Shown piece by piece: positions 32,905-41,183 of a stretch of DNA of 44,923 nucleotides (positions are counted from its first letter, which is position 1; every line of letters starts with the position of its first letter). A program made the translations under genes and the position numbers. The notes under the pieces were generated by a model. The model was given only the letters and a program-made list of their open reading frames with translations, had not been told where the DNA came from and ran no database searches. Source of the stretch: Candidatus Woesearchaeota archaeon (GTDB taxonomy: Archaea > Nanobdellota > Nanobdellia > Woesearchaeales > ARS49); the NCBI GenBank assembly GCA_003599055.1, contig QZIM01000022.1, positions 1-44,923 on the forward strand, read 5' to 3'.

Positions 32905-32937
32905 CTTTTTAAATAGATTTCGGCAGTTTTTTAAATG
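32905..32937. promoter_or_regulatory. Two TATA elements between the 49-aa gene and the DHH gene
   Basis: CTTTTTAAATAG (32905-32916) suits the minus-strand 49-aa gene. GTTTTTTAAATG (32926-32937) is centred about 27 nt before ATG 32959 of the DHH gene and overlaps the earlier ATG at 32935, arguing against that longer start. Confidence 0.55.
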
Positions 32938-32958
32938 CCGCCTTGGGAAATCGACGAT

Positions 32959-34002
32959 ATGCTCACCCCAAAAGAAGCCCTTGCGCTCAAGGAAAAACTT
33001 GATTCAAGCCAGCGACCGCTCTTCATCTACCACGACGACCCGGACGGCCTTGCCAGTTTCCTTCTTTGCTATCGCTACCTTGAGCGCGGAAAAGGGTTTC
33101 CTTTGAAAGCACACCCGCGCATTTACCGCGACCCGTGGGCGCGCAAAGTCACCGAAAACGACCCCGACCACGTATTTATCCTAGACATCGCAATGGTTGA
33201 ACAAGACTTCATTGATGCGGTCAACGCACCCATAACGTGGGTCGACCACCACACCGTACAAGAAAAAGAACGCGTGACCTACTATAACCCCCAAAAACGA
33301 GGGGTGAACGTTCCGACTCCTGAACTGATATGGCAAGCAATCGGAACAGAGAAGCCAAACGACTTGTGGATAGCCACCGTCGGAGCCATCGGTGATTGGC
33401 ACTACCCTCATTATGCACCTTCATTTTCAGAACAAATGCCGGACATACTTCCGCTTGATGCAAAAACCGTCCAGCAAGCACTCTATGAGAGCCCGCTTGG
33501 AACGCTTGTGAAACTGTTCAGCTTTTGCCTCAAAGGACCAACCAAAGAAGTCTACACCAACGTCAAAATACTCACGCGCATCGAACACCCTTCCGAAATC
33601 CTCCTGCAGACAACCCCTGCAGGAAAACACTTGTGGAAAACATACGAATACTTCAACAAGCACTACGAGGCACTCAAGGAAAAAGCGCTTGCGCACAAGA
33701 GCGCTGATAAACTGTTCATTTGGACATACGAAGAAGATAAATTGTCTTTAACCAAAGACTTGGCAAATGAGCTCCTTTATACGTTCAAGGATAAAATCAT
33801 CATCTTAGGCCGGCGCAAAGACGGAGAATACCGCTGCTCGCTCCGCGCACCCGCAGGAGTATTACTCAGCAAAGCACTTGAGAAAGCACTCATCGGCGTT
33901 GAAGGCTACGGAGGCGGACACGAACAAGCCTGCGGATGTGCTGTCAAGGAATCAGACTGGGAACGGTTTTTGGAGAATTTGAGACGGGAATTGAAACTTT
34001 AA
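32959..34002 (+). CDS. DHH-family phosphoesterase (RecJ-like)
   Basis: DHH proteins hydrolyse phosphodiesters, often single-stranded DNA, RNA or cyclic dinucleotides, with two metal ions. The 347-aa product has HDDPDG (25-30), D-I-A with the next metal Asp (FILDIAM), DHH in WVDHHT (about 95-99), an Asp in GAIGDWHY and the C-terminal DHHA1 motif GYGGGHEQACG. The start at 32959 gives the usual N-terminus MLTPKEALALKEKL; an ATG at 32935 overlaps the TATA box. It could be a GINS-associated-nuclease-like or nano-RNase enzyme; the substrate cannot be told. Confidence 0.88.
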   Translation: MLTPKEALALKEKLDSSQRPLFIYHDDPDGLASFLLCYRYLERGKGFPLKAHPRIYRDPWARKVTENDPDHVFILDIAMVEQDFIDAVNAPITWVDHHTVQEKERVTYYNPQKRGVNVPTPELIWQAIGTEKPNDLWIATVGAIGDWHYPHYAPSFSEQMPDILPLDAKTVQQALYESPLGTLVKLFSFCLKGPTKEVYTNVKILTRIEHPSEILLQTTPAGKHLWKTYEYFNKHYEALKEKALAHKSADKLFIWTYEEDKLSLTKDLANELLYTFKDKIIILGRRKDGEYRCSLRAPAGVLLSKALEKALIGVEGYGGGHEQACGCAVKESDWERFLENLRRELKL

Positions 34003-34116
34003 CCGCCGTTCTTGTAAACTTTCCTGATTTTTCTGCGAAAGACATTTTAACCATCCAAATTAATTCTTGTTGTGCACAACATCCACTCTGCCCTTCTCCT
34101 CCTCAAACACTGCACG

Positions 34117-34377
34117 ATGAGCAAAATCATCATCACGCCCTCCTTTCAGCGAAAAGCCCTTGGGCGCGCGTACCACGACGGGCTTATCAAGAACACATTC
34201 TGCACACAAAAAATCTTCGGCATCACCGACCAGGAAAACGACACGTTCAAACTGCTCTATCAGCACACAACCGAAAATGACCTTTGCATTGCCTGCAGAA
34301 TACAGGCAGACCACATCATTCCGATAACTATTTATCCCTCCAAACGCTCAAAACGCATACGAAATGACGAACACTAA
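34117..34377 (+). CDS. Small toxin-like protein (DUF4258/RelE-like), partner of DUF2283
   Basis: The 86-aa protein begins KIIITPSFQRKALGRAY, like the KI-x-x-T-x-H/F-x-R-K opening of DUF4258/RelE-fold toxins, and ends in a hydrophobic ADHIIPITIYPSKRSKR strand typical of that fold. It overlaps the following DUF2283 gene by 14 nt. A GTG at 34072 in the same frame, 26 nt from ACATTTTAACC, is an alternative start that adds 15 residues. The assignment as an mRNA-interferase-type toxin is inferred from the pairing. Confidence 0.6.
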   Translation: MSKIIITPSFQRKALGRAYHDGLIKNTFCTQKIFGITDQENDTFKLLYQHTTENDLCIACRIQADHIIPITIYPSKRSKRIRNDEH

Positions 34378-34723
34378 AAACGCCAACTACCAGTACGACG
34401 CTGAAAACGACATCCTCTTTATCAGAGTCCAACACGCAACCTATGAATCATCCTGCGAAAAAGATGCGGCAGTCATTGATTATAACCAACACAAGAAAAT
34501 CATCGGCATTGAGTTCTTCAACGCCAGCACACGCCTTCACATTTCCAAAGAATCCCTCAAAAACATCACCCGCGGACTTGCCAAGGCAAAAGTCACCAAG
34601 CACGCAATACACATCACGCTTACCCTTTTCTCCCGCATCGGAACCAAGGAAGTTAAAACAATCGGAACTCACGAGCTCACCAATGAAGAACTCCCCCCGC
34701 AAGTACTTGCCTATGCACTCTGA
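34364..34723 (+). CDS. DUF2283 family protein (antitoxin-like)
   Basis: The first 65 residues match DUF2283: YDAENDILFIRVQHATYE, AAVIDYNQHKKIIGIEFFNASTRL. DUF2283 proteins are commonly encoded with DUF4258-type partners and treated as antitoxins. A 50-residue C-terminal extension (ESLKNITRGLAKAK...HELTNEELPPQVLAYAL) is not part of the domain. Overlap with the upstream gene suggests coupled translation. The gene ends just before tRNA-Gly. Confidence 0.7.
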   Translation: MTNTKNANYQYDAENDILFIRVQHATYESSCEKDAAVIDYNQHKKIIGIEFFNASTRLHISKESLKNITRGLAKAKVTKHAIHITLTLFSRIGTKEVKTIGTHELTNEELPPQVLAYAL

Positions 34724-34771
34724 CGTTTGCCGATACCTTTTTAAACCACTTCTGGGCGATATTCACCAAAC

Positions 34772-34842
34772 GCGCCGATAGTATAGTGGTAGTACCTCAC
34801 CCTTCCAAGGTGATTGCCTGGGTTCGAATCCCAGTCGGCGCA
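34772..34842 (+). tRNA. tRNA-Gly (anticodon UCC)
   Basis: The acceptor stem pairs GCGCCGA with TCGGCGC exactly, followed by discriminator A. The anticodon loop is CTTCCAA with anticodon TCC, on stem CACC/GGTG. The T-arm reads CTGGGTTCGAATCCCAG. No intron, and CCA is not encoded. TTTTTAAACC at about 34738-34747 fits its TATA box. Confidence 0.95.
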
Positions 34843-34994
34843 TCAGGAGGCAGTTAATTTTTCTTTTATTGATTGTGCAGGAATCCTGAAGTGGGAACGC
34901 TCACCTTGGTGAGCAAACTGATTCACAGGTATTTGGGTTTTTACCATTTATACTGTGACTTTTTTGGCTAAAGAGTACATTTTATGGGTGTGCC
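34843..34994. other. Non-coding AT-rich spacer with a nested hairpin
   Basis: No gene is seen. A perfect 7-bp hairpin GCTCACC-TT-GGTGAGC (34899-34914) is nested in a 5-bp stem GAATC/GATTC (34881-34885 with 34920-34924), separated by an asymmetric internal loop (13 and 5 nt) and followed by ACA. Composition drops to AT-rich here and stays so through the HNH gene. Confidence 0.5.
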
Positions 34995-35834
34995 CTAATT
35001 GACTGCGTATCTATTGTCTTTAATCGACATTTTTCTCACATATTCTATCACTCGTATAGGTTCTTGGTAGCCTTTGAGTCTACAGTAAACAATTAAGTGC
35101 TTGTTATACATTTTTTTATTGCATTGTTCACATAGCGCGATTAAGTTTTCCGATTCAAAAGCAAGTTCTTTGAATAAAGAGAGAGGGTAAATGTGTCCTA
35201 TAGTTGCTTGTCGGATAGTCATCAACGGCTTTTTGCACAAGGGACATTTGCCCTTGATTTCTTCATAGAGTGACTCTAAGAGAGTTGTTTTATATCTGTG
35301 ACTTTCAGTTTCATTTTCCTTGATTTTCAGTCGCTGGAGGTGACTCCTCATCCTATTGGCAGTGATTCCCTTTGGAGATTTTCGATATCTCAATAGCCTT
35401 TCTTTGGCTTTTTGAGGGTTCTTTTCAATATATCTCCTGCTATACTCTGCGGATTTAGCAGGGTTATTCGCAAGCCAACGTCTCACTTGAAGGCGCTTTG
35501 ATTTAGCGTGTTTTTTCCTTAGACATATTCTTTTTTCAGATTTATCGAATTTTTGCATTATCGCTTTGCGTTTCTCAGGATTTTTAAGTATCCAGTTTCT
35601 CTGACGGTTATTATTTCCACATTGTCTGCTGCAGAATTTTTTGTATGGAACAAATTTCTCTGGATGAAAACTAGTTTCACATTCAATACACTGGTTAGTT
35701 CTCTCAGAACTCCATAACTGTCCGCTGCGTCCTGATCTCAACCTATATGAGGCGAATTTGCAAATATTGCTGCAATATCTTGCTTGTGTATTGATGCGCA
35801 GATTTGGCTTTTTACAGTGTAGGCAGAACTGCAT
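34995..35834 (-). CDS. HNH endonuclease with N-terminal zinc ribbons, probably mobile
   Basis: The 279-aa basic protein has two N-terminal Cys4 ribbons (FCLHC...YCSNIC at about 3-25; QCIEC...FCSRQC at about 48-72), a repeated lysine/arginine-rich helix motif with NPxK (KNPEKRKAIM, NNPAKSAEYSRRY, KNPQKAKERLLRY), and a C-terminal HNH domain (CPLCKKPL, IGHIYPLSLF, NLIALCEQCNKKM). This layout is common in phage and homing-type HNH nucleases. It lies beside tRNA-Gly, and its base composition is clearly more AT-rich than neighbours, signs of transfer. TATA-like ATTATAAAAAGC lies 25 nt upstream. Confidence 0.85.
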   Translation of the reverse strand: MQFCLHCKKPNLRINTQARYCSNICKFASYRLRSGRSGQLWSSERTNQCIECETSFHPEKFVPYKKFCSRQCGNNNRQRNWILKNPEKRKAIMQKFDKSEKRICLRKKHAKSKRLQVRRWLANNPAKSAEYSRRYIEKNPQKAKERLLRYRKSPKGITANRMRSHLQRLKIKENETESHRYKTTLLESLYEEIKGKCPLCKKPLMTIRQATIGHIYPLSLFKELAFESENLIALCEQCNKKMYNKHLIVYCRLKGYQEPIRVIEYVRKMSIKDNRYAVN

Positions 35835-35924
35835 TGAAGCAGGTACTACCTTAGCTTTTTATAATCATTTGCAGCGTTCAGGTTTGTCAACCGCTTTCCC
35901 AACATTTCGGACTATGAAAACAAA

Positions 35925-36236
35925 GTGATTAACGGACAACGGGTTTGCCGTAATTGCGACTCTTTCGTTTCACAGGGAAGACGGCATTATTGCAGCTCCC
36001 GCTGTATGCACGCGTTTGTGCGCAACCATACGTGGATGTTTGTTCGCGAAGACGTCTTGCGGCGTGATAACTGGCGGTGCTGCATTTGCCAAAAGCGAAA
36101 AGGGCGCGCAGGCCTTGACATCGACCACATCATCCCAGTCCGTTCAGGCATAGACCCGTATGACAAAAACAACCTGCGCACACTGTGCAAAGACTGCCAC
36201 AAAGCGAAAACGAAACTGGAACTTGGGTCATTCTGA
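35925..36236 (+). CDS. HNH endonuclease domain protein
   Basis: The 103-aa protein has an N-terminal Cys ribbon (CRNCDSFV...YCSSRC) and a compact HNH domain: CCICQKRKG, DIDHIIPV, NNLRTLCKDCHKAKT. The Asp-His pair and the four zinc Cys are intact, so it may be an active nickase or endonuclease. The start is a GTG; no ATG exists upstream in frame before a stop at 35862. Base use resembles the resident genome more than that of the adjacent HNH gene. The two HNH genes share a divergent AT-rich promoter. Confidence 0.8.
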   Translation: MINGQRVCRNCDSFVSQGRRHYCSSRCMHAFVRNHTWMFVREDVLRRDNWRCCICQKRKGRAGLDIDHIIPVRSGIDPYDKNNLRTLCKDCHKAKTKLELGSF

Positions 36237-36275
36237 CGCAATAGGTTTAAAAACAGCATCTTCAGCAATAGAACT

Positions 36276-36896
36276 ATGAAAGACACCATCATCGTCGTGG
36301 TCGCACACAACTCAGACCACGTCATTGCGGCAGGAGGAACGATTGCCAAAAAAGCAAAGTTCGGCCACAAAGTAATCACGATTATCTGCAGCTACGGCGT
36401 CAAAAGCCAGCCGCACCTGCGCGAAGACGTCGTCATCAAGCAACGCGAACGGGAAACACACAAGGCAAGCCAGCTCCTTGGCATCAAAGACGTCATCCAC
36501 CTCGAACAAGCACGATACCAAGACAAAACCATCCTCAAAAACATCGTCGACATCGTGAAACGCGAAAAACCAACCATGGTCCTTACCCACCCGCAATCCC
36601 TTCGGCCCGACCACCGCGCAGTCAACCACCTCGTTGTCGACATGATACGCAATAAAGTCCTCTCGTGCCCTGTCTACACCTTCCACTCCCGCGGCATCAC
36701 CGGCATCCGAAAGCCACGGCCGCTCCTTGTCATCAACACCACCAAACACTTTCCCACCAAAGCCCAAGCACTCCTCACACACAAGAGCAGAAAACTTTTC
36801 ACCTCCCTTTATTTATGGAAAATCATCCTCACTGACCGCTACACCGGGTTCCTGCACCGCTATAAATACGCAGAAGTCTTTGACCGAATATTTTAA
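36276..36896 (+). CDS. PIG-L/LmbE-family deacetylase-like protein, altered active site
   Basis: PIG-L enzymes deacetylate N-acetylglucosaminyl groups. The 206-aa protein follows the fold: VVVAHNSDHVIAAGGTIAK, HKVITIICSYG, ERETHKASQLLGI, THPQSLRPDHRAVNHLV. The canonical A-H-P-D-D-E is here A-H-N-S-D-H (10-15): the zinc His and second Asp remain, while the first Asp, the general base in MshB-type enzymes, is Ser, and Glu is His. A later His (RPDHRAV) is present. It may use a different mechanism or be inactive. The stop shares TTAA with smc. Confidence 0.8.
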   Translation: MKDTIIVVVAHNSDHVIAAGGTIAKKAKFGHKVITIICSYGVKSQPHLREDVVIKQRERETHKASQLLGIKDVIHLEQARYQDKTILKNIVDIVKREKPTMVLTHPQSLRPDHRAVNHLVVDMIRNKVLSCPVYTFHSRGITGIRKPRPLLVINTTKHFPTKAQALLTHKSRKLFTSLYLWKIILTDRYTGFLHRYKYAEVFDRIF

Positions 36897-39800
36897 ATTT
36901 TCAAACTGACCACATTACTCAAACCCGCTTCCTGATTCATACTCACGCCATACAGGATATCCCCTTCGGCAATCAATGCGTCATTGTGCGAAATCACAAT
37001 GTACTGCGCGCGGTCACAATACGCACGAATCAACTTTGCGAGCTTCTCGCTGTTATGCTTATCCAGCGCGGCATCAACCTCATCAAGCACATAGAATGTT
37101 GCCGGCTCATACTCCTGAAGCGCAAACAAGAACGCAAGCGCAGTCATCGTCTTCTCCCCGCCGCTTAAGCTGCGAATATCCAAAAACTTATTTCCCGTGA
37201 GCTTCACATTAATATGCAATCCGCCCGCAAAGGGCTCCTCAGGATTCTCCAGTTCAAGATACGATGAGCCTTTTGTCATCAGCTGGCCGAAAATGCGCTG
37301 GAACTCATCATCAATCGACTTTAACGTGCCGAGGAACAAACTCTTCTTGTTTGACTCAATCTCATCCATCAACTTCACCACATCATCCTTCTCCACAAGC
37401 AACACCTTCTTTTTTTCCATCAACACCTGATACTCTCGCTCAACCGCATCATAAATCTCAAGCGCGCGCAAATTCACGCTCCCAATCCCCGCCATCATCC
37501 GCTCAAACTCATTAATCTCCTTTTTGAGCTGCTCTTCGGGCGCCTCCACATCAAGCTCAACCCCCTGATACTGCTCAAACTCCGCAGCGAGCCCTGCAAG
37601 CTCTGCCTTCATCCTTGCCTCCTCAATGGACAGCGTGTTCAGCGTTAACTCCTCCTTTCTTGACGCCTCCTCACTTTGCAAAACCTTCAGCTCGCGCTCA
37701 TTAATCTCCTCACTCAGCCTGTTTCTGCGCTCAAAAAGCTCCTTGAACATACTGAAAAACGCGGCCTGCTCTTTTTCCTTCTTCGCCAGCTCATTCTCCT
37801 CGGCTGCCATCTCCTTTGCCAGCACTTCTTGGTCTTTCCCAAATGCCGCCTCTTCCTTTTCCATCGCCTCAAGCAGATTCTCAATATTTTGCCGGTCTCT
37901 CCCAAACACGCTCTCAAGCTGCATCTCAACACCCTTTATCTCCGCATCAAGGCGCACACTCTCGCTTTGGAGCTGCCTTCGCTTTTCCTCAAACGCGTTC
38001 AACTCCGCAAGAACACGGGGATTTCTCATCTGCGTCATCTTGTCGCGCAGCTGCTGGCGCTCAATTTTCATCTGCGTTAGCGCCCCGGTCTCATCACCAA
38101 TCTTTTCCTCAAGCGACTGCAACTCATCCGCTATCTGCTTAATCGTCTTTTGCAAATCATCCTTAAATCCGCGCGTTGTCTCCACATCGCCCGTCTCCAA
38201 ATGCAGGCTCTTCTCCTGCCTGATAATGTCACCTTCAAGATTCGCCTTTGTTTCGCGCAACTTTGCAATCCTGTCCTCATTTTGCCTTCTGCGCTTCTCA
38301 ATCGAGGACAACTCGTCCTCAAGCTCGGAAATCCTTGCTCTTGCCGCGCTCAGCTTCGTTTCAATCTCCTTCTCCTTAAACACGCCGGACTTCTTTGCAC
38401 GAAAACCACCCGTCATTGCACCCGACGTCTCACACAAGTCGCCCTCGAGCGTCACCATCCTTGCCGCGCCAATGCCAATCTTCCTTGCCGTCTCAATTGT
38501 ATCAACAATAACCGTGCTCCCGAACACGTGCGAAAACACGTCCGTAAACTTCGGGTCAAAATCAATCAAGTCAATCGCAAGCCCAAACGCGCCCTTCTCC
38601 TTACTTGCCTTCCGCACATCATCCTTCACCTGCGCAGGCCGCACCTTATTCATCGGCAAAAACGTCGCAAAACCCAATTTTTGGTCCTTCAAATACTTAA
38701 TCGCCAAAGCCGCCGTCCGGTCACTGTCAACTACCACGCTGTGAATCTTTTGCGCAGCCGCAATCTCAAGCGCAACCGCGAACTTGGAATCGCTGCTCGC
38801 CAATTCCGCAACCGTGCCATACACCTCGCCGAACTTCTGGCGGTTCTCCAAGACTTTCTTTACGCCGATATTCGTCGACATATGCTCCTGAACCGCACTC
38901 TGCTTAATCTGCAATTTATGCTCCTCCTCAGTCATATGGTGCAACTCAACCCTGCTCTTTGCCATCGTGTTCGCATCCTTACTGTCCTGATTGAGCAATT
39001 CGTTTAACTCAAGAACAACCTTCCTGAACTCCTCTTTCTTCTGCCGCAAGCCCTTCAATTCACCCTCGTTTGCCTTCTCCAACTCCTCAATTTTCGCAAT
39101 CTTCTCGTCAATTGTCGCCAACTGGAACTCCGCCTTGTCCTTCTCGCGAATAAGCGCTTGCTGTTTTTCCCTCAGACCCTGAATCTCGCGCTGCTTCTCC
39201 TCAGACTTCTTATCCATCTCCTCGAACTGCGCGTCAATTTCCCCCTCATCCTTCAAGTCGTGCTTTTTCTTAAACTCCGCAATTGTCCTCTCCAAATCCT
39301 TCAGCGTCTTCTCAACCGCCTCCCGCTGCGCCGCGAGCCGGCCCTTTTGCTCATTGAGGCCCTCCATCTTCCCCTCAACCTCGCCCGCACTCTTTTGCAT
39401 ACTCTCCCGACGCTGCTTTACCCGCTCAATTTCCGTTGCGAGCGAACTGATTTTGGTCCGCTTGGTTGCAACCTCCACCTTCAGGCGCTCAACTTCCTTT
39501 TGAATCTGAACCTGCTCAACTTCGCCCTTCTTCTCAATTTCCGCATTCATCTGCGCAATCTCACTTTTGCGCTTTTGAATCTCTTCGCGGAACTCCCGCA
39601 CCTTTGCAAGCAGCTTATCCAACTTTTCCTTATGCCCCGAACTTCGTCCCTCAACCTTCTTTTGCTCATCCTGCCTGCGGTCAATTTGGCGCTTGAGATA
39701 ACTCGCCTTATTGCGCTTCACCTTATCCGCAAGCTCCTTATACTTGAGCGCCTGGTCGCGGTCCTTCTTCAAGTCCTTCAAATACGACTCGCGCTCCTTG

Positions 39801-40438
39801 AGAATAATTTCCGCCTCGTTCAACTTTTGCCCAACCTTTTCCAACTCATTTAACGCCTGCTGCTTTTTCTCCTCATACATCCCAATCCCCGCAATCTCCT
39901 CAATAATTTGCCTTCGCTCAACCGGGCTCATCTCAACTAACCGCACGATATCCCCCTGCAAAATAACATTATACCCATCCGGGTCAATTTTTGCCATACT
40001 TAAAAGCTCCACCACTTCCTGGCGCGTCTTTGTCTCGTTATTGATTTTGTACTTTGACGCACCATCGCCCCTTACGATTCTGCTCACCTTAATTTCCGGC
40101 GCGTCAATCGGGAACACCTTTGCACTGTTATCAAAAACAATACTCACTTCCGCCGCCTTACCCGGCTGCTTTGACTTGCCCCCGTTGTAAATAAGATTCG
40201 CAGACTTCTCCGCCCTCAATTGCTTACTGCTTGACTTCCCAAGAACAAAACACAACGCATCAAGCACGTTGGACTTTCCGCTCCCATTTGGGCCCACAAT
40301 CACGTTAAAATCATCTCCGAAAAGAAGCTCCGTGTGCTTGCCAAAACTCTTGAACCCATCAAGAACTAGCTTGGTAATCTTTGTTCCCTGCCCCTTTTTC
40401 GGCGCCGGCGCTTCCACCGGCGCTGCCGCTGCTTCCAT
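36893..40438 (-). CDS. smc: Chromosome segregation protein SMC
   Basis: SMC dimers organise and separate chromosomes using ATP. The 1181-aa protein has an Ala/Pro-rich leader (1-18), Walker A GPNGSGKS (49-56), two long coiled coils, a central hinge (about 510-680, with KFGEVYGTVAELA, GFATFLPMNK and TSGAMTGGFR), then signature LSGGEKTMTALAFLFAL and Walker B FYVLDEVDAALD near the C-terminus. I start at ATG 40438: TATA element 40459-40471 lies 27 nt upstream and contains the next ATG (40462). No ScpA/ScpB genes are nearby. Confidence 0.96.
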   Translation of the reverse strand: MEAAAAPVEAPAPKKGQGTKITKLVLDGFKSFGKHTELLFGDDFNVIVGPNGSGKSNVLDALCFVLGKSSSKQLRAEKSANLIYNGGKSKQPGKAAEVSIVFDNSAKVFPIDAPEIKVSRIVRGDGASKYKINNETKTRQEVVELLSMAKIDPDGYNVILQGDIVRLVEMSPVERRQIIEEIAGIGMYEEKKQQALNELEKVGQKLNEAEIILKERESYLKDLKKDRDQALKYKELADKVKRNKASYLKRQIDRRQDEQKKVEGRSSGHKEKLDKLLAKVREFREEIQKRKSEIAQMNAEIEKKGEVEQVQIQKEVERLKVEVATKRTKISSLATEIERVKQRRESMQKSAGEVEGKMEGLNEQKGRLAAQREAVEKTLKDLERTIAEFKKKHDLKDEGEIDAQFEEMDKKSEEKQREIQGLREKQQALIREKDKAEFQLATIDEKIAKIEELEKANEGELKGLRQKKEEFRKVVLELNELLNQDSKDANTMAKSRVELHHMTEEEHKLQIKQSAVQEHMSTNIGVKKVLENRQKFGEVYGTVAELASSDSKFAVALEIAAAQKIHSVVVDSDRTAALAIKYLKDQKLGFATFLPMNKVRPAQVKDDVRKASKEKGAFGLAIDLIDFDPKFTDVFSHVFGSTVIVDTIETARKIGIGAARMVTLEGDLCETSGAMTGGFRAKKSGVFKEKEIETKLSAARARISELEDELSSIEKRRRQNEDRIAKLRETKANLEGDIIRQEKSLHLETGDVETTRGFKDDLQKTIKQIADELQSLEEKIGDETGALTQMKIERQQLRDKMTQMRNPRVLAELNAFEEKRRQLQSESVRLDAEIKGVEMQLESVFGRDRQNIENLLEAMEKEEAAFGKDQEVLAKEMAAEENELAKKEKEQAAFFSMFKELFERRNRLSEEINERELKVLQSEEASRKEELTLNTLSIEEARMKAELAGLAAEFEQYQGVELDVEAPEEQLKKEINEFERMMAGIGSVNLRALEIYDAVEREYQVLMEKKKVLLVEKDDVVKLMDEIESNKKSLFLGTLKSIDDEFQRIFGQLMTKGSSYLELENPEEPFAGGLHINVKLTGNKFLDIRSLSGGEKTMTALAFLFALQEYEPATFYVLDEVDAALDKHNSEKLAKLIRAYCDRAQYIVISHNDALIAEGDILYGVSMNQEAGLSNVVSLKI

Positions 40439-40458
40439 CACGAAAAAACACCCATCCG

Positions 40459-40492
40459 GCATTTAAAAAGGTTTGCAAGCGTTTAAATATTG
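40459..40492. promoter_or_regulatory. Back-to-back TATA elements for smc and the parvulin gene
   Basis: GCATTTAAAAAGG (40459-40471, complement) serves smc and CGTTTAAATATTG (40480-40492) serves the parvulin gene; each is about 27 nt from its start codon, and they are separated by only 8 nt. Confidence 0.6.
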
Positions 40493-40512
40493 ATTGCCGT
40501 CTTTTTGCCCGT

Positions 40513-40794
40513 ATGGCAACCAAAGTCCACGCAGCACACATCCTTGTCAAAACCGAAGCAGAAGCCCTTGGCATCCTCTACGACATCAAACACGGCAAAG
40601 ACTTCGGCCAAGCTGCCAAAGAAAAAAGCCTGTGCCCATCCGCCAAAAACGGCGGCGATTTAGGCACGTTCTCCCGCGGCCAAATGGTCAAAGAATTTGA
40701 AATCGCCGCCTTTGCCCTCAAGCCGGGCGAACTCTCAAAACCCGTCAAAACACAGTTTGGCTGGCACGTGATTAAATGCGTTGACACAAAATGA
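40513..40794 (+). CDS. Parvulin-type peptidyl-prolyl isomerase (PpiC)
   Basis: The 93-aa protein is a single parvulin domain: VHAAHILVKTEAEA, FGQAAKEKSLCPSAKNGGDL, FSRGQMVKEFEIAAFALKPGELSKPVKTQFGWHVIK (in pieces). It catalyses cis-trans isomerisation of prolyl bonds. No signal peptide is present, so it should be cytoplasmic. Stand-alone parvulins of this size are known in some archaea. The stop overlaps the next start (ATGA). Confidence 0.92.
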   Translation: MATKVHAAHILVKTEAEALGILYDIKHGKDFGQAAKEKSLCPSAKNGGDLGTFSRGQMVKEFEIAAFALKPGELSKPVKTQFGWHVIKCVDTK

Positions 40795-41183
40795 AACCGG
40801 AAATTGACTATTTCAAAACAGTCGGCCAAAAGCTTGCCACTACAACACCCCGAAGAGACGGCGACAAAACGTTCTTTGCACAACTGCTCCTCCTTCGCCA
40901 CATTCCTTCCGAAGGCATTTCATTTGAACACCTCTGCGACCGAATTAATGAAGATTTTCAAGCCCTTCGCGAAGAGCCAATCGGATTTGACTGGGGCTAC
41001 TGGTCAGGCTCAACCGTCCTTGGCGCGTGCGAATTCCTTGAACAATGCGATATGCTCTATGCGACGTACGAAGACCCAAGCGGAAGCATCCACCCCACGA
41101 TGAAAACGTATCGCCCGACCGAGAGAACCCAAGAATTTATGAACGCAATCAAACAATCGCTTGACCGAAAGATAAGCGACTAA
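40791..41183 (+). CDS. Hypothetical protein downstream of parvulin
   Basis: I do not recognise this 130-aa protein. It is soluble, mixed alpha/beta, with an acidic centre (INEDFQALREEPIGFDWGYW) and a SGSTVLGACEFLEQCDMLYATY segment that could be a winged-helix-like part. It is translationally coupled to the parvulin gene and shares CTAA with the convergent rnhB stop. Confidence 0.65.
   Translation: MKPEIDYFKTVGQKLATTTPRRDGDKTFFAQLLLLRHIPSEGISFEHLCDRINEDFQALREEPIGFDWGYWSGSTVLGACEFLEQCDMLYATYEDPSGSIHPTMKTYRPTERTQEFMNAIKQSLDRKISD

Noticed and set aside
34772-34842. tRNA-Gly as an attachment site of an integrated element
   Set aside because: I found no second copy of the tRNA 3' end near the HNH genes.
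34881-34927. H/ACA guide RNA after tRNA-Gly
   Set aside because: A hairpin with internal loop and ACA exists, but there is no K-turn or K-loop and the apical loop is only two nt.
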